A stretch of DNA of 64,000 nucleotides, from positions 868,001 to 932,000 of the forward strand of contig OZ037855.1 of assembly GCA_964035575.1 (NCBI GenBank), read 5' to 3'. Below are positions 21,760 through 31,292 of this stretch, one piece after another. The notes under the pieces are model-generated. The model was not told the origin of the DNA, did not search any database, and was given only the letters and a program-made list of their open reading frames with translations. Origin of the DNA: Rhynchopus sp. YZ270_cl-10. Lineage: Eukaryota; Euglenozoa; Diplonemea; Diplonemida; Diplonemidae. The number at the start of each line of letters is the position of its first letter. The first letter of the stretch is position 1. The translations under genes and the position numbers were made by a program.

Positions 21760-24700
21760 AACGCGTCCGAAACAACGCGTCGACGACAGCGCGATAGAAC
21801 GCGTCCAAAACAACGCGACGAAAACAGCGCCATAGAACGCGGCCAAAACAACGCGTCCAAAACAGCGCGAGAGAACGCGTCCAAAACAAGGCGTCGAAAA
21901 CAGCGCGATAGAACGCGGCCAAAACAACGCGTCGAAAACAGCGCGATAGAACGCGCCCAAAACAACGCGTCGAAAACAGCGCGAGAGAACGCGGCCAAAA
22001 CAACGCGTCGAAAACAGCGCGATAGAACGCGTACGAAACAACGGGTCGAAAACAGCGCGATAGAACTCATCCAAAACAACGCGTCGAAAACAGCACGATA
22101 GAACGCGTACGAAACAACGCATCGAAGACAGCGCGATAGAACGCGGCCAAAACAGCGCATCGAAGACAGCGCGATAGAACGCGGCCAAAACAACGCATCG
22201 AAGACAGCGCGATAGAACGCGGCCAAAACAACGCGTCGAAAACAGCGCGATAGAACGCGTCCAAAACAACGCATCGAAGACAGCGCGATAGAACGCGGCC
22301 AAAACAACGCATCGAAGACAGCGCGATAGAACGCGTCCAAAACAACGCATCGAAGACAGCGCGATAGAACGCGGCCAAAACAACGCATCGAAGACAGCGC
22401 GATAGAACGCGGCCAAAACAACGCGTCGAAAACAGCGCGATAGAACGCGTCCAAAACAACGCGTCGAAGACAGCGCGATAGAACGCGGCCAAAACAACGC
22501 ATCGAAGACAGCGCGATAGAACGCGTCCAAAACAACGCATCGAAGACAGCGCGATAGAACGCGGCCAAAACAACGCGTCTAAGACAGCGCGATAGAACGC
22601 ATCCAAAACAACGCGTCGAAAACAGCGCGATAGAACGCGTACGAAACAACGCGTCCAAAACAGCGCGATAGAACGCGTCGAAAACAGCGCGATAGAACGC
22701 GTACAAAACAACGCGTGGAAGACAGCGCGATAGAACGCCTACGAAACAACGCTTCGAAAACAGCGCGATAGAACGCGTCCAAAACAACGCGTGCAAAACA
22801 ACGCGAACGAAACAACGCGTCGGGACAGCGCGATAGAACGCGGCCAAAACAACGCGTCGAAGACAGCGCGATAGAACGCGTCCAAAACAACGCGTCGAAG
22901 ACAGCGCGATAGAACGCGTCCAAAACAACGCGTCCAAAACAACGCGTCGAAAACAGCGCGATAGAACGCGTACGAAACAACGCGTCGAAAACAGCGCGAT
23001 AGAACGCATCCAAAACAACGCGTCGAAAACAACGCGAACGAAACAACGCGTCGAGACAGCGCGATAGAACGCGGCCAAAACAACGCGTCGAAGACAGCGC
23101 GATAGAACGCGTCCAAAACAACGCGTCCAAAACAACGCGTCGAAAACAGCGCGATAGAACGCGTACGAAACAACGCGTCGAAAACAGCGCGATAGAACGC
23201 GTCCAAAACAACGCGTCGAAGACAGCGCGATAGAACGCGTCCAAAACAACGCGTCGAAGACAGCGCGAGAGAACGCGTACAAAACAACGCGTCGAAAACA
23301 GCGCGTTAGAACGCGTACGAAACAACGCGTCGAAAACAGCGCGATAGAACGCGTACGAAACAACGCGTCGAAGACAGCGCGATAGAACGCGTACGAAACA
23401 ACGCGTCGAAAACAGCGCGATAGAACGCGTACAAAACAACGCGTCGAAAACAGCGCGATAGAACACGTCCAAAACAACGCGTCGAAAACAGCGCGATAGA
23501 ACGCGTACAAAACAACGCGTCGAAAACAGCGCGATAGAACGCGTCCAAAACAACGCGTCGAAGACAGCGCGATAGAACGCGTCCAAAACAACGCGTCGAA
23601 AACAGCGCGATAGAACGCGTCCAAAACAACGCGTCCAAAACAACGCGAACGAAACAACGCGTCGAAAACAGCGCGATAGAACGCGTACAAAACAACGCGT
23701 CGAAAACAGCGCGATAGAACGCGTCCAAAACAACGCGTCGAAGACAGCGCGATAGAACGCGTACAAAACAACGCGTCGAAAACAGCGCGATAGAACGCGT
23801 ACAAAACAACGCGTCGAAAACAGCGCGTTAGAACGCGTCCAAAACAACGCGTCGAAGACAGCGCGATAGAACGCGTCCAAAACAACGCGTCGAAAACAGC
23901 GCGATAGAACGCGTCCAAAACAACGCGTCGAAAACAGCGCGATAGAACGCGTCCAAAACAACGCGTCGAAGACAGCGCGATAGAACGCGTACGAAACAAC
24001 GCGTCGAAGACAGCGCGATAGAACGCGTACAAAACAACGCGTCGAAAACAGCGCGTTAGAACGCGTACGAAACAACGCGTCGAAAACAGCGCGATAGAAC
24101 GCGTCCAAAACAACGCGTCGAAGACAGCGCGATAGAACGCGTCCAAAACAACGCGTCGAAGACAGCGCGATAGAACGCGTACGAAACAACGCGTCGAAGA
24201 CAGCGCGATAGAACGCGTCCAAAACAACGCGTCGAAGACAGCGCGATAGAACGCGTACGAAACAACGCGTCGAAAACAGCGCGATAGAACACGTCCAAAA
24301 CAACGCGTCGAAAACAGCGCGATAGAACGCGTACAAAACAACGCGTCGAAAACAGCGCGTTAGAACGCGTACGAAACAACGCGTCGAAAACAGCGCGATA
24401 GAACGCGTACGAAACAACGCGTCGAAGACAGCGCGATAGAACGCGTACGAAACAACGCGTCTAAGACAGCGCGATAGAACGCGTACGAAACAACGCGTCG
24501 AAGACAGCGCGATAGAACGCGTACGAAACAACGCGTCGAAAACAGCGCGATAGAACGCGTACGAAACAACGCGTCGAAGACAGCGCGATAGAACGCGTCC
24601 AAAACAACGCGTCGAAAACAGCGCGATAGAACGCGTCCAAAACAACGCGTCGAAGACAGCGCGATAGAACGCGTACGAAACAACGCGTCGAAGACAGCGC

Positions 24701-26010
24701 GATAGAACGCGTCCAAAACAACGCGTCGAAGACAGCGCGATAGAACGCGTCCAAAACAACGCGTCGAAGACAGCGCGAGAGAACGCGTACAAAACAACGC
24801 GTCGAAAACAGCGCGTTAGAACGCGTACGAAACAACGCGTCGAAAACAGCGCGATAGAACGCGTACGAAACAACGCGTCGAAGACAGCGCGATAGAACGC
24901 GTACGAAACAACGCGTCGAAAACAGCGCGATAGAACGCGTACAAAACAACGCGTCGAAAACAGCGCGATAGAACACGTCCAAAACAACGCGTCGAAAACA
25001 GCGCGATAGAACGCGTACAAAACAACGCGTCGAAAACAGCGCGATAGAACGCGTACAAAACAACGCGTCGAAAACAGCGCGATAGAACGCGTCCAAAACA
25101 ACGCGTCGAAGACAGCGCGATAGAACGCGTACGAAACAACGCGTCGAAGACAGCGCGATAGAACGCGTACAAAACAACGCGTCGAAAACAGCGCGTTAGA
25201 ACGCGTACGAAACAACGCGTCGAAAACAGCGCGATAGAACGCGTCCAAAACAACGCGTCGAAGACAGCGCGATAGAACGCGTCCAAAACAACGCGTCGAA
25301 GACAGCGCGAGAGAACGCGTACGAAACAACGCGTCGAAGACAGCGCGATAGAACGCGTACGAAACAACGCGTCGAAAACAGCGCGATAGAACACGTCCAA
25401 AACAACGCGTCGAAAACAGCGCGATAGAACGCGTACAAAACAACGCGTCGAAAACAGCGCGTTAGAACGCGTACGAAACAACGCGTCGAAAACAGCGCGA
25501 TAGAACGCGTACGAAACAACGCGTCGAAGACAGCGCGATAGAACGCGTACGAAACAACGCGTCGAAGACAGCGCGATAGAACGCGTACGAAACAACGCGT
25601 CGAAAACAGCGCGATAGAACGCGTACGAAACAACGCGTCGAAGACAGCGCGATAGAACGCGTCCAAAACAACGCGTCGAAAACAGCGCGATAGAACGCGT
25701 CCAAAACAACGCGTCGAAGACAGCGCGATAGAACGCGTACGAAACAACGCGTCGAAGACAGCGCGATAGAACGCGGCCAAAACAACGCGTCGAAAACAGC
25801 GCGATAGAACGCGTACGAAACAACGCGTCGAAAACAGCGCGATAGAACGCGTCCAAAACAACGCGTCGAAAACAGCGTCATAGAACGCGGCCAAAACAGC
25901 GCGTCGAAAACAGCGCGACAGAACGCGTCTAAAACAACGCGTCGGAGACAGCGTGAGAGAACGCGTCCAAAACAACGCGTCGAAAACAGCGTGATAGAAC
26001 GCGGCCAAAT
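21760..26010. repeat. 38-bp satellite array, about 112 copies
   Basis: The unit is 38 bp, built from two related 19-bp halves (GAACGCGTACGAAACAACG and CGTCGAAAACAGCGCGATA). Variable positions are GTAC/GTCC/GGCC after ACGC, GAAAAC/GAAGAC, and GATAG/GTTAG/GAGAG. ACGCGT palindromes recur throughout. The array is GC-rich in an AT-rich setting. A GGCC/GCATCG variant block dominates 22140-22560, and partial units are inserted near 22790, 23030 and 23640. A rare ACACGTCC variant recurs in register (24287, 24971 and 25389 are 18 and 11 units apart), which indicates block duplication. Because 38 is not a multiple of 3 and the minus strand lacks stops, all three minus frames stay open for hundreds of codons. 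These are not real proteins. Confidence 0.97.
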
Positions 26011-26062
26011 GATCCCGTCTAAAACAGGGTGTTGCAACGCACCCAAAACACCTTGTTGAGTA
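26011..26062. repeat. Degenerate edge of the 38-bp satellite
   Basis: Units decay here (GATCCCGTCTAAAACAGGG, GTTGCAACGCACCCAAAAC) and then stop. Array edges diverge more than the core, as expected if unequal exchange homogenises only the interior. Confidence 0.7.
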
Positions 26063-26179
26063 TGAAGCGTAAGTTGATATCAGGTTTAAGGAAAGAGTGT
26101 GTAAACGATCGTGTTAAAACCTCTGATGGAATTTAGTTTTTTTTGGCAATCCTTAACACTCCTGGCTGGTGTGGTTGAT

Positions 26180-26645
26180 AAACGCAACCGAACACAACGA
26201 AACGGATCCGCTCTATACGTTACGATCCGTATGCAACCAACGCATGCAACGCAACGCAACCTATGTGTACGTAACGATCAGAACGCAACCAACGCAACCT
26301 ATGCGTACGTTGCGATCTGTATATATCGATCTCAACATAACGAACGCAACGCGTACAACGCACCGTAACCGATGTGTACGTAACGATCTGTATGCAACGA
26401 ACGCAACGTAACGGATGCAACGCATCCAACGCAACGCAACCGATGTGTACGTAGCGATCGGAACGCAACGAACGTAACCAACCAAACACAACCAACGCAA
26501 CGCATGCAACTCAACGCAACCGCTCCGTACGTTGCGCTCTGTACGTAACGATCTCTACACAACGAACGCAACGCATGCACAACGTAACCGATGTGTACGT
26601 AGCGATGCGTACGCAACGAAGGCAACGCAACCAACGCAACGAGTG
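26180..26645. repeat. Degenerate minisatellite rich in AACGCAACG and GTGTACGTAACGATC
   Basis: Motifs such as CGATGTGTACGTAACGATC alternate with AACGCAACGCAACC tracts of uneven spacing (roughly 50-80 bp). It is not the 38-bp satellite, although both are rich in AACGC. Confidence 0.75.
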
Positions 26646-26942
26646 GTTACAAACCCCCACGCATGGCTCTGGCACGTTTCCCAAGCCGCAAACCCGGTTA
26701 CCTTTCTGAAAAACCGGGTTTTTGGCCAAAACGGCTGTTTTGCCTGTAGAACCCTGTAGAACCCTTAAGAAACACGTGTAAAAAAGGGGTACTCGCGACA
26801 CCCTGGTTTCAGGGTCTGTCAGGGTTTGGAGGTCTTTCTCATTTGCAAACCCTAAAAAAAACCTCCTATCTTCCCAAGAATCCACTTTTTTGACCTCTTT
26901 GGACGTTTAGGGACCTGAAAAAAAATGGCCGAAACCCACCCC

Positions 26943-26968
26943 GGGGGGGGGGGGGGGGGCGGGGGGGG
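26943..26968 (+). repeat. Long G-run (G-quadruplex-prone)
   Basis: About 17-18 G, one C and 8 G in a row inside the inverted-repeat element. The exact length may be an assembly estimate. Confidence 0.8.
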
Positions 26969-27031
26969 TGCCTTAGAGGGGGTGGGTGGGGTGATCAGCA
27001 ACCTTAAAGACCTTAACACCGAGTGTTAAGG

Positions 27032-27641
27032 AATATGATGTTCATTAAGCGTTACGTTGTGGGAGAGATCCTGCTGTTTTCCCAGAACTCTAGCTTTTGG
27101 GTGTTTCACCTGACAGAGATTTTTTATGTAAAAATGATGGAAATGTCACTAGGGTTGTTTCTGTGATGGAGTGTTGTTTTGCTGATGAATCAGTCTTAGA
27201 GAGCTGAAGCTGAGTGTTTAGGAAATGTAAACATATACGTAAACCTGTTTAACCGAAGAGTTGACGAACTGTATGACTGTGTAATGAGCGGGTCACCGCT
27301 GGCTTACTCCCCCCTGTCTTATATTTTTGTGGAACTGTTTTCCCAGCTACCTTGTATTACACCTCACCGTACCCAAGGCGATATTCTGCACCAGGATTAT
27401 CCTCACTAGGCTTCAGACACCTGACCACCCCGCCATCACTTTTTCCAGCAATGCAAGGCTCTGGAAGTGCGTTGTGTGAGGTTTGATAGTACACGAAACC
27501 ACGAAGGTGGGCGTCGGGCTGCTATTTCTTTTTACCTCCTGCTTTGGCAGGGTAGGATCTGGGGACCGCTGGGGAAAAACTGTCTCTAGCCCCTCCCTGC
27601 ACGTACATTTCGCACTAACTGTGCCAATTGAAAACAGATTC
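27032..27641. other. Right flank of the strand switch
   Basis: About 600 bp of even composition between the inverted-repeat element and the first rightward gene. No ORF or named motif is supported; a transcription start region is plausible by position only. Confidence 0.45.
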
Positions 27642-27696
27642 CTCCCTCTTCTCCTCTCCCCTTTTTGCTTTTATTAGATTTCTTTTGACCTCTAGG
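27642..27696 (+). promoter_or_regulatory. Pyrimidine tract and AG acceptors upstream of the 27731 gene
   Basis: A nearly pure C/T run (cctccctcttctcctctccc onward) leads to AGs at about 27677 and 27695, 35-54 nt before the ATG. A CACTAACTG motif lies at about 27612. The layout matches kinetoplastid-type trans-splice acceptors; this is inferred from sequence only. Confidence 0.5.
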
Positions 27697-27730
27697 AGTC
27701 TGATCATAAACCCCACAACACAAACAGGCA

Positions 27731-28210
27731 ATGAGTTTTCTCTCTCAGTTAGGTGTTAACAATGCACACAGACTAGTTCTCCAAGAAGGGGCGAGATGGA
27801 CGCAGGGGAGCCTCACGAAAGCGTTGAATACACATGACGATAACTCTGTCAGGAGATGTATCACACGTAACCCCAAGATTCTTCTCCAGAGGAGTGGTGA
27901 GCGCCCGACAGTGTTGAAGGGTTCAGAAGCGTTTGTCACACATTTTAGGAAAGAGCGAGAGAGCTATGTAGAAGCTGGTATTGGATCTGTGAGATATTCC
28001 TTTACGGACCTTGTGTGCACCAGCGAAGGTGACAACGTTATTATCGAGTCTCAGTTTTTTGTCATCTCCGAGCCTAGAGGGGGCCTGTTCGGTGGTGTGG
28101 TGCGAACTGGTTCGGTGGAAGACGTGTACGTTCCGGACTCAAGCCATGAGAATGAGCTGCGAATGAAACTCGAATCTCGGCATATTCGTGCTGATGCATC
28201 GAATGCGTGA
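27731..28210 (+). CDS. Small protein, possibly NTF2-like/SnoaL-like fold
   Basis: An intact 159-residue ORF begins at the first ATG after a pyrimidine-tract/AG acceptor and has balanced, coding-like composition. The pattern is compatible with the NTF2-like cone fold: N-terminal helices (about residues 10-45, including LVLQEGARW), a short strand and a KGSEAFVTHFRKERE-type helix (about 62-80), then beta strands (YSFTDLVC, NVIIESQFFVI, VRTGSVEDVYV). No catalytic residues can be assigned, so the function is unknown. It has no signal peptide or membrane segment. It is the first gene of the rightward cluster, ends 158 bp before the tRNase Z gene and is followed at once by a strong C/T tract. The fold is a guess from pattern only; the coding status is much surer than the family. 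Confidence 0.75.
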   Translation: MSFLSQLGVNNAHRLVLQEGARWTQGSLTKALNTHDDNSVRRCITRNPKILLQRSGERPTVLKGSEAFVTHFRKERESYVEAGIGSVRYSFTDLVCTSEGDNVIIESQFFVISEPRGGLFGGVVRTGSVEDVYVPDSSHENELRMKLESRHIRADASNA

Positions 28211-28260
28211 GAGCCTCTCCCACCCTCTCCCTCCCCATCCCCATCCCCGCACTTTGGCAG
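28209..28260 (+). promoter_or_regulatory. C/T tract ending in GGCAG directly after the stop codon
   Basis: Beginning at the TGA of the upstream ORF, about 50 nt of almost pure pyrimidine (ctctcccaccctctccctcc onward) end in TTTGGCAG at 28260. In trypanosomatids such a tract directs both polyadenylation of the upstream mRNA and trans-splicing of the downstream one. It is a candidate for that coupling between 27731-28210 and tRNase Z. Confidence 0.5.
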
Positions 28261-28320
28261 AAGGGAATTGGGACTCAGAAATAAAAAGAAAATATATAAC
28301 ACGCTTTCTCTGTTTGCCTG

Positions 28321-28355
28321 CCACCCCTTTGCCCATCCTAACACTACACATCCAG
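28321..28355 (+). promoter_or_regulatory. CTAAC branch-like motif and CCAG acceptor before tRNase Z
   Basis: CCTAACAC at about 28337 is followed by TACACATCCAG, with the AG at 28354-28355, 13 nt before the ATG at 28369. Motif and spacing resemble a branch point and 3' splice site. It competes with the GGCAG site at 28260. Confidence 0.5.
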
Positions 28356-28368
28356 GTACGTATTGACT

Positions 28369-30372
28369 ATGCGGGCGTCATTCCATATTCTAGGAAGTGA
28401 TGGGCACAGTAGCGGGTGTGTAGTGCTCGTGCTCAACGACCGACGCTTCCTCTTTGACGTACCGGAGGGCACGCAGAGGTATTGTACGGAGTGCAAGGTG
28501 AAGATGATCAAGGTGCAAGGGGCCTTCCTCACGCGTACCCATCCCGACACCTTCCTCGGCCTTCCGGGGCTCCTTCTCACCCTCCGCGAGATTGAACGCA
28601 CACGTTCCTCTGACGAGAGCACCAGGTCCATCACCCAAACCCTCAAAAATAAAGGTACAGTCGAGCACGCAGGCAGGACGGACCAGCCGCTCGTCAAAGT
28701 CGTAGGTCCCGACACCTTGGGACCTCTTATTGAGTCAACTGAGCCGTTTGTGAAGTGCCCAAACTTCTTTGAGGTGGAAACGGTTTCTGATTGTACTGTG
28801 GTTTACAAAAGCAGCACGGCGCCGCATTTTACCATCAGCGCTTTATGTGAAAACGGCGTTGTGTCCTACCGTCTTGACATTCCTGAACAGCCTGGGAAGT
28901 TCATGGCTGAGAAGGCGAAGCAGCTTGGTGTCAACGGGCCAAACCGCGCCAAGTTGAAACGAGGCGAGTCTGTTGAGAGTGAGTCGCAGCCTGGGAGAAT
29001 GGTGCTTCCTTCCGAGGTACTGGGGGATGCGATAGCACCGACACGGGTTGTCATCGTTGCATCAGCAATGACGCCGAAGCTGCAGAACTTCTTCACTGCC
29101 GATGACATCCATGCGAAGGTAGTCTTCCACCTGACCAACGCACCACTCCAGACAGCTGCTTACAGACAATGCTTTCTCGATGAAGTGGGTTGTGCAACAC
29201 ACTACTTCGCCACGGCACGTGCACACACCGTGTTCTACTCCTCTGCCCTGCAGCACGACAGACTCGCCGCCGTTGCCCCCAAGTTGTTCCCAAGGGAAAA
29301 CACCCACTGGGAGCCGGAGCGGGAACTCCCAGCAGAAATGACCGAAAACGCCCGCCACAAGTCTTTAGAGAATTCCGCTCTTATCCACGTTGTTGCCGAC
29401 ACCGTTGAGGTGGAGCACTACCAACGTGAGGTGTTGGACCTTTGTGCTGGGCGGGTTGGGTGGCCAAAGGAGCTTTGTGCAGAGGTGCCAGTGGATGTGG
29501 AGAGACAGTTCCCGAATTTGACTTTGCTTGGTACTGGAGGCATGATGCCGTCGAAGTATAGGAATGTGACTTCGATGCTGCTGGAGTGCACTGCGGGTGA
29601 GTACATCCTGCTTGATGCAGGGGAGGGCAGCATTGGGCAGCTGCGCCGCTGCAGAGATGTGGCAGGTGTGCTGAAGGGCCTGAAGCTCGTGTGGGTGTCG
29701 CACATCCACGCAGACCACCACCTTGGCCTTGCCACTATCCTACACCGCAGGGCCGCCCTGCACCCACACCTCCCCCCCGTCACAGTTGTGGGCCCAATCG
29801 ACCTGAAACCCTACCTTGAAGAGTTTGCGAAGGTTGTCCCCCTCAGCTACACATATTCCACCTGCAGCACTACCCCCCTTGTGATCGATGCCATCACCTT
29901 GGAGAGTGTGCTAGTGGACCACTGTGGTGACTCGTGGGGTTGTGTTGTGCAGAGCAATGAGTGGAAGATTGTCAACTCAGGCGATACACGTCCATGTGAG
30001 GCGCTTATTTCTGCTGGGAAGGGGTGTGATCTGTTGATCCATGAGGCCACGTTTGAGGATGAAAAGCAGGAGGATGCGGAGGGGAAGAAGCATAGCACTG
30101 TGACGGAGGCGTTGGACGTTGCGCGCAGGATGGAGTCGAAACAGACGGTGTTGACGCACTTTTCGCAACGCTATCCAAAGGTGCCACCTAAGATGGACCA
30201 TGGTGATGCATCATCCGCTGCTCTAGGATTTGATATGATGACCTTGACTGCCTTATCCGCACCTGAGCTGCGCACAATGAACAGCAGACTTCCCATCCTT
30301 GAATCCTACTACACCACATTGGAGGAAGCAAAGAAGGCAACCTCCGCAGCACTACTGGCAAAAGCGGTATGA
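28369..30372 (+). CDS. Long-form tRNase Z (tRNA 3'-processing endoribonuclease)
   Basis: The 667-residue product matches the long (ELAC2/Trz1-type) tRNase Z, a zinc endonuclease that removes 3' trailers from pre-tRNA in nucleus and/or mitochondrion. The N-terminal half (about 1-340) is the degenerate metallo-beta-lactamase half, with DVPEGTQRYCTE near 32-43 and AFLTRTHPDTFLGLPG near 52-67, the latter lacking the metal-binding HxHxDH. The C-terminal half is catalytic: GTGGMMPSKYRN (about 389-399, the PxKxRN motif), LLDAGEG (about 414-420), SHIHADHHLG (about 444-453, with His445, His447, Asp449 and His450 of HxHxDH), SGDTRPC (about 537-543), LLIHEATFED (about 556-565), HSTVTEA (about 575-581) and LTHFSQRY (about 595-602). 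All key catalytic motifs are present, and the length is usual for the long form (about 700-850 residues, on the short side). The open frame reaches two codons upstream to a TTG; the ATG at 28369 is the likely start. I see no mitochondrial presequence. Confidence 0.95.
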   Translation: MRASFHILGSDGHSSGCVVLVLNDRRFLFDVPEGTQRYCTECKVKMIKVQGAFLTRTHPDTFLGLPGLLLTLREIERTRSSDESTRSITQTLKNKGTVEHAGRTDQPLVKVVGPDTLGPLIESTEPFVKCPNFFEVETVSDCTVVYKSSTAPHFTISALCENGVVSYRLDIPEQPGKFMAEKAKQLGVNGPNRAKLKRGESVESESQPGRMVLPSEVLGDAIAPTRVVIVASAMTPKLQNFFTADDIHAKVVFHLTNAPLQTAAYRQCFLDEVGCATHYFATARAHTVFYSSALQHDRLAAVAPKLFPRENTHWEPERELPAEMTENARHKSLENSALIHVVADTVEVEHYQREVLDLCAGRVGWPKELCAEVPVDVERQFPNLTLLGTGGMMPSKYRNVTSMLLECTAGEYILLDAGEGSIGQLRRCRDVAGVLKGLKLVWVSHIHADHHLGLATILHRRAALHPHLPPVTVVGPIDLKPYLEEFAKVVPLSYTYSTCSTTPLVIDAITLESVLVDHCGDSWGCVVQSNEWKIVNSGDTRPCEALISAGKGCDLLIHEATFEDEKQEDAEGKKHSTVTEALDVARRMESKQTVLTHFSQRYPKVPPKMDHGDASSAALGFDMMTLTALSAPELRTMNSRLPILESYYTTLEEAKKATSAALLAKAV

Positions 30373-31292
30373 TTTTATTTTGTTTTGTTTTTTTCCCCTT
30401 CTTATGCCCTCTTTTCCTCAGAGGAAGGTACGGCAGATCCGTGCATTGTCTCGTTTCCTCTAATTATGAGGAAGGAGGAGGAGGAGGGTATCTTGTCTTG
30501 AACAGTTCGTACTGTGAGATGTTGTGAGCGTTGTAATATTTGGCTGTTGCAGACAAGAAAGAAGAAGAGACTCTGGGCCTCCTGGGCGTCTGTTTCTCAA
30601 GGGTTTTGGGTGTTGTTCTGCTCTTGTGGCTTTTTATTTTATTCTTTTAAAATATTTCTCAGAAAAGCAGAAAGCGGACCAGAGAGGAGGCAAATCTCGC
30701 ATGCAAAAAGGCAAGTGAACCGAAGCTGGTTCGAAAGGAGTAGACCTTTCTTGTTCTCTGATGTTTGGTTGCGTAAGGCGGAGGGGAGAGGGGACGGGGA
30801 GTGGGGTTTTGTTCTGTCATGAGCACCATCGTTGCTCAGAGAGGAATGTTCCTACTAACAATCAACGGAACAAAAAAAGAGGAATAATGATAGTTGTCAC
30901 AGAAGAGCCAGGAGAGTGAGAGGTTCTGTGACTTCCCAGTTTTCCTGCATTTTTTTTTCTCTCTTTTGCAGGAACAGAACAGAATGGTATGTGGTGATTT
31001 TTTATTACCACTTTTTTTCTCAGAAAATATTCCGACACAAAGACCCCCCCTCCCAGTATTGTCCTTCCTTCCCCACCATCTTCTCTCCTCTCCCCCCTCT
31101 CATCCACCAAAACAATATCACAGCAAACCCCACACAAAAAAAGAGAACTCCTTTTTTCAGACCTTCCTTTACTTCTCGAAAGGGTATTTTGTGTGCATTA
31201 GTTTTTCCTTTGTTCAGACAAAGCGCACTTAGTTGTCACATTTTTTTTTTTATATTGGAGTATCTTTGGAGATACATTTTTCTCGTTTTAAT
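30373..31292 (+). other. Intergenic spacer between tRNase Z and cyclin genes
   Basis: Some 920 bp carry no supportable gene. There are several T/C-rich tracts ending in AG: CTTTTCCTCAG at about 30421, TCTCTCTTTTGCAG at about 30970, and a T-run ending in TTGGAG at 31260. They are candidate splice acceptors and probably mark the 3' UTR of tRNase Z and the 5' leader of the cyclin. A GTATGT...TTTCTCAG stretch (about 30985-31022) has cis-intron-like ends but is too weak to call. Confidence 0.5.
31241..31260 (+). promoter_or_regulatory. T-run ending in AG before the cyclin start
   Basis: A run of T followed by ATATTGGAG puts an AG at 31259-31260, 32 nt before the ATG at 31293. It is a plausible splice acceptor for the cyclin mRNA. 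Confidence 0.4.

Larger units (their letters stand above)
26151..27031. mobile_element. 881-bp non-autonomous element with 11-bp terminal inverted repeats
   Basis: The left end CCTTAACACTC and right end GAGTGTTAAGG are perfect inverted repeats, with AAT on both outer sides as a possible 3-bp target duplication. The interior holds a degenerate AACGCAACG minisatellite (26180-26645), an ACCCTG/GGTTT-rich stretch and a long G-run. There is no transposase frame. The right end also folds on itself (27011-27031, CCTTAACAC-CGA-GTGTTAAGG). The superfamily cannot be assigned from the ends alone. Confidence 0.5.

Noticed and set aside
21760-26010. CRISPR-like array
   Set aside because: Units are contiguous and near-identical with no unique spacers, no cas genes, and the setting is eukaryotic.
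21690-26046. Giant minus-strand ORFs (883 and 954 codons) rich in Arg, Cys and Phe
   Set aside because: They are readings of a stop-free 38-bp unit in all three frames, with no start context, domain or codon-level constraint.
30985-31022. Tiny cis-spliced intron (GTATGT...CTCAG)
   Set aside because: At 38 nt it would be extremely short, it lies outside coding sequence, and such ends arise often in T-rich DNA.
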